DNA of 64,000 nucleotides. Origin: Gambelia wislizenii (taxonomy: Eukaryota; Chordata; Lepidosauria; Squamata; Crotaphytidae). The notes beneath the pieces were generated by a model, which worked only from the letters and a program-made list of their open reading frames with translations, was not told the DNA's origin and ran no database searches. The position numbers and the translations under genes were made by a program. The stretch lies in NCBI GenBank assembly GCA_030847615.1, contig JAUMIR010000015.1:5349501-5413500 (forward strand), read 5' to 3'. This document shows positions 11,121 through 21,530 of this stretch, piece by piece (the stretch's first letter is position 1; every line of letters begins with the position of its first letter).

Positions 11121-11860
11121 TCTCTCTCTCTCTTTTGCTTTCCTTTGCAAACGAAGATCCAGGAAGGACTCATCCCGCGCTTTCTGCAAGCATGCTGATG
11201 ACTGAAAATGCTAATCCGAGATAAACAAGTCCAGTTGCAGAAAGTACAGCAGGTCTCCTTGGGTGATGTTTCTGGGTTGTGATTCTTTCTGTGTTGTCGT
11301 TTCTCTACAAGACTTGTTCGGCGTGAGTTCTCAAATAAGTCTGCAGCATTGTGGATAGTGCATCTCCATGCCTCCCGATGTGAGGCCAGGGCGGACCATT
11401 GTTGGAGATCAATTTGGCCGAGCCTGAGATGTTGTTTCAGGGAGTCCTTGTATCGTTTTTTTGGAGCACCCCTCTTATGCTGACCCGTGGCGAGTTCACC
11501 GTAGAGTACTATTTTTGGAAGGCGATGGTCCTCCATCCTAGAAACGTGCCCTGCCCAGCGCAGCTGTGTTCTCAATATCATGGCCTCAATGCTGGTGATC
11601 CCTGCTTGCTCAAGGACAGCAACATTCGTCACATAGTCAGTCCAGTGTAGATTTAGGATTGTGCGTAGACAGCGCTGATGAATGCGCTCGAGGAGTCGTA
11701 GGTGGTGGCGATAGGTGACCCATGTTTCAGATCCATAAAGGAGGATAGACAGTACAATGGCTCTATACACACTGATTTTTGTGCTTCACCTCAGGTGTTT
11801 GTTACTCCAGACTCTTTTGTAAAGCCTTCCAATCTGCACTATACAGTACAATTAAACCAG
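11121..11860 (-). mobile_element. Non-LTR element V, copy 1 (C-terminal fragment)
   Basis: The antisense 221-codon ORF (11105-11770) reads MYRAIVLSILLYGSETWVTY, then LRWAGHVSRMEDHRLPK and a C-terminal CxxC-x12-HxxxxC motif (CCTFCNWTCL...). This is the region downstream of the reverse-transcriptase core in a non-LTR element, possibly Vingi/Ingi or RTE-related. The 3' end is a (GA)n tail (here CT at 11121-11132). A 10-11 bp direct repeat 'gtgtatc(c)tgc' flanks it at 11111-11120 and 11861-11871, with one indel. Confidence 0.75.
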
Positions 11861-11871
11861 GTGTATCCTGC

Positions 11872-12390
11872 TTGGATTGTTAGGGTGCCTTCCTATTCCT
11901 AAATGAGTTCAGCACCTTGGGGAGCTTCTTTAAAGCTAGGTAAAACCTGGAATGGATTCATCCACCCACTGACATGGCAGCTGCCAGCTGTCATTAGCTA
12001 ACAGGGAGTATAATTGATAAATCAGAGGGGAAGAGGAGAAGGACGTTGAAAGACTTGAAAATAGGATATATTGGTGCTCCATTTTTGACAGAACCCGCTC
12101 TCTTTAAACAATGCCCTCACTTTTGTTTTGCCATCATTCAAACTTCATCAAGTCTTGCTGCCATATGGGCAGGCTGCTGTGCTGAACTTGAATCCATGGT
12201 TCTCTAACTAGCCTTGCTCGCACACGGTCAGAGGTAGAAAATGTGTGGCCTCCATTTGTGGCCATGTTAGCTGCATGGATTCTGGGAGCTGGGAAAAAAG
12301 TAACTTTCTCAAGTTCTGTTAGGCTACCTGTATTTAGGCCTTGCCTTGGTTTATAATCATATTATAAACCAAATACCCTCATCCCTTTGT
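11872..12390. other. Unassigned stretch with a perfect hairpin
   Basis: No family recognised. It contains a perfect 12 bp inverted repeat at 12346-12357 and 12361-12372 (arm 'ttggtttataat', 3-base loop). Confidence 0.55.
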
Positions 12391-12609
12391 TTGTCACTGT
12401 TATATGCCTTCAGGTTATTTCTGACTTATGGCAACCCTAAATCAAACCTATTGTGGTGTTTTCTTGGCAGGATTTGCTCAGAGGGGGTTTGCCTTTGCCT
12501 TTCTCTGAGGCGAGAGTGACTTGCCCAGAGGCACCCAGTGGGTTTATGTGGACCCTGGTCTCCCAGGGTCCTAGTCCCATGCTCAAACCACTGCACCATA
12601 ATGGCTCTC
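12391..12609 (-). mobile_element. tRNA-derived SINE with BovB-like tail
   Basis: Reads in reverse from 'ggctct' through the tRNA-like head to 'cacccagtgggtttatgtgg', then the 3' tail 'ttatttctgacttatggcaa', which matches the BovB 3' end. This is the architecture of the Sauria SINE group, expected to be mobilised by BovB. Confidence 0.85.
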
Positions 12610-13436
12610 TTAGTCTTCGCTTATATCTCCTTAAGTAACAAGGACTAGAAACTGTTAAAAGAACATGAAAATGTAAAGAGGAACCAGCACAGTACCTGAC
12701 CCGGTAACCTCCCATGAATTAACATTTTTAATTTTCCCCAAAAAGAGATGGATTTGCATTGCTGTCTTAACCAGGGTTGAAGCAGAATGCATCTACCTTT
12801 GCTCAGAGCTGTGTTTACTTTGAGAATTTTCTGTGTCTAAAAAGCCAAATCACACGAAGCAGAGATGAGTGGCCATCTGTAGAGATTTCTGCAAAGCACA
12901 GTGAATGCATTGCTGCTATAAAAATACGCCACAAATTGTATGTATAAAAAAGAAGCCACAAACTGAATAAAGAGTGGTGGAGAGCAAAGGCAAGTGGCAG
13001 AAGGCATAGCAAGAAAAAGGGGGGAAAGGAGAAAGCGTCTCTGCCCCACAGACAAAGGGGGAGCTCCCAGCCACAGAAACAGAAAAACATCTGCTCCCCA
13101 CACCCACAAGGGAGGCAGGGAGAAACAAAGTCTCCCAGGCCCATTGCCCTGAAACCCTTTGGATTCTACAGTCCTGTGTGGGGCGGGGGGGGGGGTGAGT
13201 ATGGGAGAGAGAAAGGCAAGAGAAAGAGAAGGCGGGGGAGAAGAAAGGCAGAAAAGAGTCCCTTTTTGAAGGGCTCAATATCGAGATCCACAGGAACGTC
13301 GGCTAGAGATTTTTGGTAGGAATTCAATCTGTCATTAATGTGCTCCTCAAAGGGAGCAATAAGTAATTTTTTGCCATTTTCTTCCCGCTGTTAGAAAGTC
13401 TTTAAAAACTGTGCAGTTTTCAACACTATTAGCAAT
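12610..13436. other. Unassigned stretch
   Basis: The 90-120 codon antisense ORFs near 12815-13278 are low-complexity (Phe, Leu, Ser, Cys) products of an AG-rich strand and not credible. Poly-G run near 13182-13194. Confidence 0.5.
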
Positions 13437-13842
13437 TCAGGACTTATTCTGCAGAAAATTTGCATGTGGTGCTTTTGTTGAGAAAACAGTATTTCCTGTT
13501 TTTGTATAGAAATGTTATTTTCTGCACATAAAAGGTGGTTTTCTGTGCAAAACTGCCACATGCAAATTTTGCACAGAATAACCCCCTGATTACAGCATTT
13601 TCAACACAAGGAGCAGCATTTTCAGTACAGAAAATATTTCTGTGTAGAAATATTCTTCCCTGCTCAGAAAAAACTGTTTTCTGTGGAAAAATGCCACGTG
13701 CGAATTTTGAGCAGAAGACCCCAACTAAAGCATTTTCTGTACAGAAAATATTATTGTGTAGAATAATCTGGGCAGAAGATAATGCTTCCTGTTCAAAAAA
13801 TGCTATTTTCTGTGCAAAACAACCACATATCTAATTTTTGTA
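13437..13842. repeat. Decayed tandem array, ~130-138 bp unit
   Basis: The motif 'ttttctgtgcaaaactgcc' recurs at 13539, 13677 and 13806 (steps of 138 and 129), each followed by 'acatgcaaattttg'-like text and 'cagcattttc...acagaaaatatt'. About three units. The 99-codon ORF at 13535-13834 is the translation of this array (FCAKLPHANF, FCGKMPRANF, FCAKQPHI) and not a gene. Confidence 0.75.
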
Positions 13843-14199
13843 GTATCAGTTCCAAAGTGCAAAGATTCTCATCAGTCCATGATTCTTCTCATCAGGGTGT
13901 CTTGACACCAGAGAAACACCTTTTTTGGCTGTTCCTCAAATATTTGCAAATATTCATTCCATCTCTAGTTTTTGGGTGGGTTGGTATTTTTGTTTTTTCG
14001 TTGTTGTCCCATTTAGCCAGCTTTTTAGCAGAGGACATGAACATGACTGCCAGTTAAGGATATATTAACAATTGGTGTTTGTGGCCCAGGAAATGGTCAG
14101 TCTTTCCTGGAGGAGAGCAATTATTGGGGGGGGGGTCACGGAAGATGAAAGTTGTCCATCAGTGCTTATGGAGTCATGGCACCAGGCCTTAGTGAGATG
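13843..14199. other. Unassigned stretch
   Basis: Nothing recognised between the tandem array and the V element target site. Confidence 0.55.
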
Positions 14200-14205
14200 A
14201 TTAAG

Positions 14206-14210
<5 letters not shown>

Positions 14211-14241
<31 letters not shown>

Positions 14242-15584
14242 CTTTTCTTCGCAAATGAAGATCCAGGAAGGACTCATCCCGCGCTTTCTGCAAGCGTGCT
14301 GATGACTAAAAAGGCCAATCTGGGATAAACAAGTCCGGTTGCAGAAAGCACAGCAGAAGGTCTCCTTGGGTGATGTTTCCGGGTTGTGATTCTTTCTGCG
14401 TTGTCATTTCTCTTCAAGACTTGTTCGTCGTGAGTTCTCAAATAAGGCTGCAGCATTGTGGATAGTGCGTCTCCATGCCTCCCGATGTGAGGCCAGGGCG
14501 GACCACTGTTGGTGATCAATTTGGCCGAGCCTGAGATGTTGTTTCAGGGAGTCCTTGTATCGTTGTTGTTGTTGTTGTTGTTGTTGTTTTGAGTGCCCCT
14601 CTTACGCTGACCCATGGCGAGTTCACCATAGAGTACTATTTTGGGGAGGCGATGGTCCTCCGTCCTAGAAACGTGCCCTGCCCAGCGCAGCTGTGTTCTC
14701 AATATCATGGCCTCAATGCTGGTGATCCCTGCTTGCTCAAGAACAGCAACATTTGTCACATAGTCAGTCCAGTGTATATTTAGGATTGTGCGTAGATAGC
14801 GCTGATGAAAGCGCTCGAGGAGTCGTAGGTGGTGGCAATAGGTGACCCATGTTTCAGATCCATAAAGGAGGATAGACAGTACGATGGCTCTATACACACT
14901 GATTTTTGTGCTTTGCCTCAGGTGTTTATTGCTCCAGACTCTTTTGTGAAGTCTTCCAAATGCACTATATGCCTTTGCTAATCTGTGATCGATCTCTTTG
15001 TCAATCTTGGCATCTGAGGAGATGATGCTTCCCAGGTAGGTGAACTGCTGAACGGACTTGAGCACAGATTTGCTGACAGCAATGTGGGGATGGTGGAGTT
15101 CGTCCTGTGGTGCAGGCTGGTAGAGAACTTCTATTTTCTTCAGGTTGACTTCCAGCCCAAACAGCTCTGCAGCTGTTGTGAAGCAGGATGTTAGGCACTG
15201 CAGAGCTGCTTCTGTGTGGGCAACAAGGGCAGCATCCTCAGTGAAGAGCAGCTCGCGGACTAGATAGAGTCTTAGTGTGAGCCCTCAGACGGCTTAAGTT
15301 AAACAAGCTACCATCAGTACGGTAACGTATATAGATGCCGTCGTCTTCTTCGAGCTCTGCCGTAGCCCTTTGGAGCATCATGCTGAAGAAGATGGTAAAT
15401 AAAGTTGGAGCAAGAACACAACCTTGCTTCACTCCATTAGTTGTTAGAAAGGGTTCTGAAAGAGCATCGCCATATCTGACTTGACCGCGCTGGCCTCCAT
15501 GTAGCAAGATAATCATTTTAAGGAATTTGGGGGGACATCCTAGTCTTTCCAGGATCCACCACAGACCTTTTCAACTCATCCACC
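14211..15584 (-). mobile_element. Non-LTR element V, copy 2 (RT to 3' end)
   Basis: A 1374 bp minus-strand insertion with a perfect 11 bp target duplication 'attaagcatcc' (14200-14210, 15585-15595). From the 5' side it encodes LKMIILLHGGQRG, the RT motif B region GVKQGCVLAPTLFTIFF, motif C as LLFTEDAALVAHTE (FADD-type box altered to FTED in this copy), then FTYLGSIISSDAKI and GSETWVTY. Frames are broken between about 15000 and 15300 and again at 14562. The 3' tail is (GA)n, seen as CT at 14211-14240. 5'-truncated and inactive; clade (Vingi/Ingi or RTE-like) unresolved. Confidence 0.82.
14562..14588. repeat. (GTT)n expansion inside element V
   Basis: Nine GTT triplets replace the sequence that codes for PKKRYKD in copies 1 and 3; on the minus strand the V frame reads a run of Asn here. 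Confidence 0.9.
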
Positions 15585-15595
15585 ATTAAGCATCC

Positions 15596-15857
15596 ACCAT
15601 CATTGCAAAGGGTATGCCAATCAAACCAAGGACATCCAGTCTAACAATTGAGGAGTGCACATATACACTAAACCAGACACAGACATACAGTTTCCAAGTC
15701 AGTGCTCTCACCCTGAAATTCCTCCCCCTTAAGTTGACAGTTCAAGTTCATTATCATCAGTACGTCTTGTGGCACAGTTTAGAAAATTTACTTTTTGTTT
15801 TGGGGTTTTCTGGGAGCTGTAATCCAATGAAAGTTATGAGCTAGCCCTCTGCTTGGG
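15596..15857. other. Unassigned spacer
   Basis: Nothing recognised. Confidence 0.5.
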
Positions 15858-16092
15858 ACAGTGTTGTCGTTGTTGTTGTGTATCTTCAAGTTGTTTCCAA
15901 CTTATGGCCACCCTATCACAGGGTTTTCTTGGCAGGAATTGTTCAGAAGGGGGTTTGCCTTTGCCTTCCTCTGAGGCCGAGAGAGTGACACTTGCCCAAA
16001 GTCACCCAGTGGGTTTCCATAGCTGAGCAGGGAGTCAAACCCTGGGCTTCAGAGTCATAGTTCAGTGCTCAGACTACTGTGCTACGAAGGCT
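15858..16092 (-). mobile_element. tRNA-derived SINE with BovB-like tail
   Basis: Tail 'ttgtttccaacttatggcc' after (GTT)n, body 'agtcacccagtgggtttcc', head 'actgtgctacgaaggct'. Same family as 12391-12609. Confidence 0.85.
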
Positions 16093-16631
16093 TGGGACAC
16101 CTTCAGAAATGGCCTTACATGTGTGCAAAATTGAATTGAGAAGCTTTGCAATCTCCGTATTCACCTAGGGGCTGCTGTGACATTACAACATATGTACATC
16201 CGTTGCCCAATGGTGGACTGACGGATGCACTGTGGCCTGATGTGCAAAGGGCACCAATGAGCATGAGGGCACTCCTGACACATATCCTAATACTGGCCAT
16301 CAAGTGCTGGCGCACAACAGGAGCTCCTAGTGTGCCTCAGGAGTGCCTAAGACACACCAGAGGTTCCCAGCGTGTATTGGAGCACTCTTGCCAGTACCTG
16401 GATGTGTTTCTTCACGATTCATGAACAGGTTTTCATTGCACTTCTGCAACATAGCTACAGATTTGTAAAGGTATGAAATGTAGACTGTGGTGTAGGATTT
16501 TGTCCACTATTCCCAAGCTTTCTGGAATAGTCATATAAATTAACCATGTGAGCCTTCCTTATGTCTGTCCTTAAATCTACTGCAGATTAATGTAATCAAG
16601 TAAACCAGTTTAAGGCAACAGATCTGATCTC
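16093..16631. other. Unassigned stretch
   Basis: No repeat or gene recognised. A 92-codon ORF at 16146-16424 lacks any recognisable feature. Confidence 0.5.
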
Positions 16632-17230
16632 CCACAGTGTGGCTGAACTCCAATTTCCATGACCCTTCACCACTAGCTAAGGACTCTGGGTATTGCAGGC
16701 CAATGACATCTGGCGGTCCACAGTTGCCCATCCCAATGTAAACTCTCAGCTATTATATGAGAGAAGAAAAATGCTCTCCTGATGTTCACAATCTGGTAGA
16801 AGCCTTTCCCATCTTCAGATGTCAAGCATTTCTTCTGCTGGTGAGCCCCAGCCCCTCTGAAGGGAGCTACCTTAAGAACCAGCACTTTGATTTGTGTTTA
16901 AAATTTACCACAGCCTGAATCAAAAGGACTACATTCTTCCTTTACAAATCTGCCTATCAAGAAAGGAGTTGAGGAAGGTTGTCTCCAGGAACTCCTGCTT
17001 CATACCCTCCAATATTTCATAGATATTTCACCAGAACATGTGGGGCCAAGTAACATTGGAGTGTGGTCAAGATGGAGAAAAGTTATTAATGAGAAAAAAC
17101 AGACAAGCTAGGAGAGGCTGCAACTATTTGCTTTTGCTTGAGCCTTTTGGGGAATGGCAAGAATCTGGCCCCTCCTCTCCTCTCTGCTGAATTAACTGAC
17201 TTCAAACTGCTTTTGCACTTTGAACTTACT
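16632..17230 (+). repeat. Block shared with 60716-61300
   Basis: About 595 bp colinear and highly similar to 60716-61300: 'cccatcccaatgtaaactc', 'agatgtcaagcatttcttct', 'gaagggagctaccttaagaa' and 'agcctgaatcaaaaggacta' in the same order. The right part (from about 17010) is family B. Either a segmental duplication or a composite repeat. Confidence 0.75.
17010..17230 (+). mobile_element. MITE-like family B, 3'-truncated
   Basis: Begins 'cataccctccaatatttc' and follows family B ('gtgtggtcaagatggagaaa', 'aggagaggctgcaactattt') to about 17230. Confidence 0.7.
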
Positions 17231-17512
17231 TAGCACTTGATTTGTCAGGAAGCATGGGTTCAAATCCCATTCTTACACCATGGCTGCAATCCAGTATCCC
17301 CTCTACGTGGCACAAATGCCTGCACACAGAGATATGTTGCACTAGCTCTAGGCCACCCATGCAGAATAGCAACAATGTGCAAGACATGTGAATGACTGGT
17401 ACCATTGTGAAATGCACAGTGCACAATCCCATTCTGCAGTTCACATTGTTTAATCCTAATATGCAATGTCACTATATGCACAACTCCGTTTCTGCTGCTG
17501 TCAGCAGGAAAC
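17231..17512. other. Unassigned spacer
   Basis: Nothing recognised before the long CR1. Confidence 0.5.
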
Positions 17513-17591
17513 ATCATAGAATCATAGAATTGCAGAGTTAGAAGAGACGACGAGGGCCATCCAGTCCAACCCCATTCTGCCACGCAGGAAA

Positions 17592-20142
17592 TCACGATCC
17601 AAGCATCCCTGACAGATGGCCATCCAGCCTCTGTTCAAAGACCTCCAAGGAAGGAGACCCCACCACGCTCCGAGGGAGTGTGTTCCACTGCCGAACAGCT
17701 CTTACTGTCAAAAAGTTCCTCCTCATGTTGAGGTGGAATCTCTGTTCCTGGAGCTTGCATCCATTGCTCCGTGTTCCAGTCTCTGGAGCAGTAGAAAACA
17801 AGTCTGCTCCATCCTCAACGTGACACCCTGTCAAATACTTAAACAGGGCTATCATATCGCCTCTTAACCATCTTTCTTCCAGGCTAAACATACCCAGCTC
17901 TCTATGTCTCTCCTCATAAGGCATCGTTTTCAGACCTTTCACCATTTTAGTCGCCCTTCTTTGGACACACTCCAATTTGTCCATATCCTTTTTGAACTGT
18001 GGTGCCCAGAACTGGACACAGTATCCCAGGTGAGGTCTGACCAAGGCAGAACAGAGCAGCACTATTACTTCCCTTGATCTAGACACTATACTTCTATTGA
18101 TGCAGCCCAAAATCGCATTGGCCTTTTTTAGCTGCCGCATCACACTGTTGACTCATGTTCAACTTGTGGTCTACTAGGACTCCTAGATCCCTTTCGCATG
18201 TAGTCTCATTCAGCAAGGTCTCCCCCATCCTATATCTATGCATTTCATCTTTACACCCCAAGTACAGTACCTTACATTTCTCCGTATTGAATTTCATTTT
18301 GTTAGCTTTGGCCCAGCTCTCCAGTCTATCCAAGTCATTTTGAATTTTGATCCTGTCCTCTAGGGTATTAGCTACTCCTCCTAATTTGGTGTCATCTGCA
18401 AATTTGATAAGTATGGCCCTAATTCCCTCATCCAAGTCATTGATAAAGATGTTGAATAGCACTGGGCCCAGGACAGAACCTTGTGGCACCCCACTGGTCA
18501 CATCTTTCCAAGACGAAGAGGAGCCACTGCTGAGCACCCTTTGGGTTTGGCCAGTCAACCAATTACAAATCCATTGAACGGTGAACTTGTCTAGCCCACA
18601 TTTTACAAGCTTGTTTGCAAGAATGTCATGGGGAACCTTGTCAAAGGCCTTACTGAAATCAAGGTATGCGATATCCACAGCGTTCCCTTCATCTACCAAG
18701 CTGGTAATTTTATCAAAAAAAGAGATCAGATTAGTCTGGCATGACTTGTTTCTCTGAAACCCATGTTGACTTTTTGTGATTATGGCATTGCCTTCTAAAT
18801 GTTCACAGACTCTCTGTTTAATGATCTGCTCTAGAATCTTCCCTGGTATTGATGTCAGACTAACTGGATGATAATTGTTGGGATCCTCTTTTTTCCCCTT
18901 TTTGAAGATGGGGACAATGTTTGCCCTCCTCCAGTCTGCTGGGACTTCTCCTGTTCTTCAGGGGTTCTCAAAGATTATTGCCATTTTGCCATCTTCTCCG
19001 CGTAGTGACCCTACCATTTTCTTCTTCTTCCTTTTGCTGCGGACATACCCCAAAAAACCCTTTTTATTGTTCTTAACCTCTCTAGCAAGCCTGAGCTCAT
19101 TCTGCATTTTAGCTTTTCTGACTTTACTCCTACATGTGTTTGCTATGTGTTAGAATACTTCTTTGGTGATTTCCCCCTTTTTCCATTTCCTATACATGTT
19201 CCATTTAAAACTTCCGTTGAAATTTCTTTAGTCATCCATCCTGGTTTCTTGAGACACCTCCCATTTCTTCCTCAATGGTACTGTTTGAAATTGTGCCTTC
19301 AGTATCTCCCTTTTGAGAAAGTCCCATCCATCTTGAGGTCTCTTCTCTTTTAGTATTCCTGACCATGGGATCACCCCCAGTATTTCCCTGAGTTTATTGA
19401 AATCAGCTCTCCTAAAGTCAAGAATGTGTGTCTGACTATGCCTGGCTTCTCCTTTCCATTGTATGACAAACTCCAGGAGAACATGATCACTCTCACCTAA
19501 GGATTCCACCACTTGCACCCCATTAACCAGGTCATCCCTGTTGGTTAGGATCAGATCTAAAATAGCTGACCCCCTCGTTGCCTCTTCCACCTTTTGGACC
19601 ATGAAATTGTCTTCCAGGCATGTAAGGAATTTGCTGGACCTTGTAGTTTTAGTTGAGTTAGATTGCCAGCAAATATCAGGATAGTTGAAGTCACCCATCA
19701 CTACTACATCTCTCCTTTCTGCTTGTGTGGTCATCTGTTCTAGAAAGGCATCATCGAATTCCTCCATCTGACTTGGGGGTCTGTAGTAGAGTTCCAAAAT
19801 AACATCCCTGTTGTTTCCCTCCCCTTTAATTTTTATCCAGATGCTCTCCACCTGGCTTCCAGTATTGATGTCATGGATCTCTTCACTGGTGTAAATATCC
19901 CTGACATATAATGCTATTCCTCCTCCTTTCCTGTTTGGCCTGTTTCTCTTAGAAAGGTTATACCCCTCTATTCCTACATTCCAATCATGCAACTCATCCC
20001 ACCAGGTTTCAGTAATGCCTATTATATCATACTGGCTTTGTAGTGCTAGGAGTTCAAGTTCATCTTGCTTATTTCCCATGCTCTGTGCATTAGTGTAGAG
20101 ACATCTAAGACCATGTGTTCCCTTTACTTGCTGCCTGTGCAA
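17592..20142 (-). pseudogene. CR1 ORF2 (endonuclease-reverse transcriptase), frameshifted
   Basis: ORF2 supplies the nick and cDNA synthesis for target-primed reverse transcription. From the N-terminus, frame 20142-19228 (304 codons) contains the APE-type endonuclease: YTNAQSMGNK, ITETWWDE, MGDFNYPDICW and ESDHVLLE. It then breaks near 19250. RT motifs follow in 18699-18094: LDFSKAFDKVPHD (A), GVPQGSVLGPVLFNIF (B), KFADDTKLGG (C). The last frame, 18143-17592, encodes the C-terminal CR1 domain ([34 protein letters not shown]) and ends MLGS. A one-base change near 18130 (run of T) separates the RT and tail frames. At least two frameshifts, so a pseudogene. Confidence 0.9.
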
Positions 20143-20260
20143 GTTTTTTGCCTCCCACTGTTGGGTCCTTGTGCTGTTTGCCTTGTTCCCTGTATGACAG
20201 TTTGACTATTTTCTCCAGCCCTTTTGCCTTCCAGAATACTGTGTCCCTCCCCCATATGAC

Positions 20261-21237
20261 TCAGTTTAAAGCCCTCCTGATCAAATTCTTGAGACTGTAG
20301 GCAAAAATGTTTCTGCCAACTGTTGTGAGATGCACCCCATCTCTTGCCAGAAGTCCCCCCTCATGGAAGCGCAGCCCGTAATCCAAGAATCCAAATCGTT
20401 CTCGGCGATACCATCTACGGAGCCAGTTGTTTACATCGGCTATTTTCCTCTCCCTTCTTGGACCATGCCCTTCAACTGGCAGAAGAGACGAGATGACAAC
20501 CTGTGCGTCCATTTCTTTCAGCTTCCTCCCCAGAGCCTCATAATCTCTTCTGATCTTTGGAAAGCTGTGCCTTGCAGTATCCTTGGTTCCCACATGGACC
20601 AAAAGGAAGGGGTAATGATCTGTAGGCTTGACGAGTCTTGTCAGCCTCTCCGTCACATCACGGATCTTTGCCCCAGGGAGAGAACACACCTCCCGAGACA
20701 TCTTGTCAGGCCCACAAACCACTGTTTCTGTACCCTGCAGCAAGGAGTCCCCCACCACCACCACACGCCTCCCTGAGGCTTCGCAGCTGCTGTTTCTTTT
20801 GGTGGTACTCTCAAGGGCCCCTGCTCTGCCCCTAAAGTCTGTCCATGCTGTTCTTCCTTGTTGTCCTTGATAAAGGAGAGGGCTTCAAATCGATTCTGTA
20901 GGTGCAAGCTGCTCAAAGAATCCCTGGATTTTCTTGTTCTGTGTGTGACATTCCTCCAGCTATCAGCCTCCTGTGTCTGTGAAGTGACCCTCTCCTCCCC
21001 AGCCAGTTCCTCTGTGTGGTCCGCGCCCAAAACTGTTCGTTCTGTTCTGTCCAGGAAAACCTCTTGCTCCCGAATATGTTGAAGTGTAGCTACCTGTGTC
21101 TCCAGCTGCTGGACTTTCTCCTCCAAGAGGGATACCAACTTGCACTTGGTGCATGTGAAGTTCCCCACGTCTGTAGACAAGAAGACAAACATCCCACAAG
21201 TGTTGCAGGTGACCGCAGTAGCCCCCTCAGTGTCCAT
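20261..21237 (-). pseudogene. CR1 ORF1 (zinc-knuckle, coiled coil, SGNH esterase), frameshifted
   Basis: ORF1 of CR1/L2-clade LINEs is an RNA-binding protein often fused to an esterase. The N-terminal frame (21237-20653, starts MDTEGATAVTC) shows two CxxC pairs (C11/C14, C29/C32) and a heptad-rich segment at about residues 33-60 (LVSLLEEKVQQLETQVATL). A frameshift near 20770 moves to frame 20764-20261, which carries SGNH-hydrolase blocks: VVVGDSLL, HVGTKDTARHS and RDGVHLTTVG. The protein ends LIRRALN. The frameshift makes this copy non-functional. Confidence 0.87.
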
Positions 21238-21347
21238 GGTGAGAGCTTTTAGATCTCTTAGTTAATGCTGAGAACTCTAAGCTGTACTTTTAGGAATGCT
21301 GTATTTTTGTTTGGTCACTCAAATTTGCACGCCATTAGGCAGCGCGC

Positions 21348-21462
21348 CTCAGCAACAAGCAGCCTCTCCCAAGAGTTTTTAAAAAATTCAAACTTCTAGA
21401 AGCTCCACCCCCCTCAGAAACAAGCAGCCTCTCCCAACAGTTTTTAAAAAATTCAAACTCAC
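21348..21462. repeat. 65 bp direct duplication in probable CR1 5' UTR
   Basis: 'ctcagcaacaagcagcctct' to 'aaaaattcaaact' at 21348-21393 recurs at 21413-21459, offset by 65 bp. Lying upstream of the ORF1 start, it may be a duplicated promoter segment, but that is inference. Confidence 0.7.
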
Positions 21463-21530
21463 CCACTCAAAATGGGTCTCCAGATGCTGCTCTCCTTCTT
21501 CTCCCTGGCAGGAAACCTGGCATCTGTGGC

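Larger units (their letters stand above)
17513..21470 (-). mobile_element. Nearly full-length CR1 LINE
   Basis: A ~4 kb minus-strand CR1 with 3' terminus at 17513 ('atcatagaatcatagaattg'), a complete ORF2 region, ORF1 and probable 5' UTR. The 5' boundary is uncertain (somewhere between about 21300 and 21530). Both ORFs carry disruptions, so it is not active. It is close in sequence to the plus-strand CR1 at 37441-41037. Confidence 0.9.

Noticed and set aside
12815..13278. Cys/Phe-rich antisense ORFs
   Set aside because: Three overlapping frames with biased composition, no domain, from purine-rich sequence.
13437..13842. CRISPR-like array
   Set aside because: Units are ~130 bp, degenerate, without short repeats and unique spacers, in a vertebrate genome.
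19228..20142. Host endonuclease gene
   Set aside because: The APE-type domain lies in a CR1 ORF2 with RT downstream and frameshifts.
20261..20764. Host SGNH/GDSL esterase gene
   Set aside because: It is the C-terminal part of CR1 ORF1, present again at 37446 in the other CR1.
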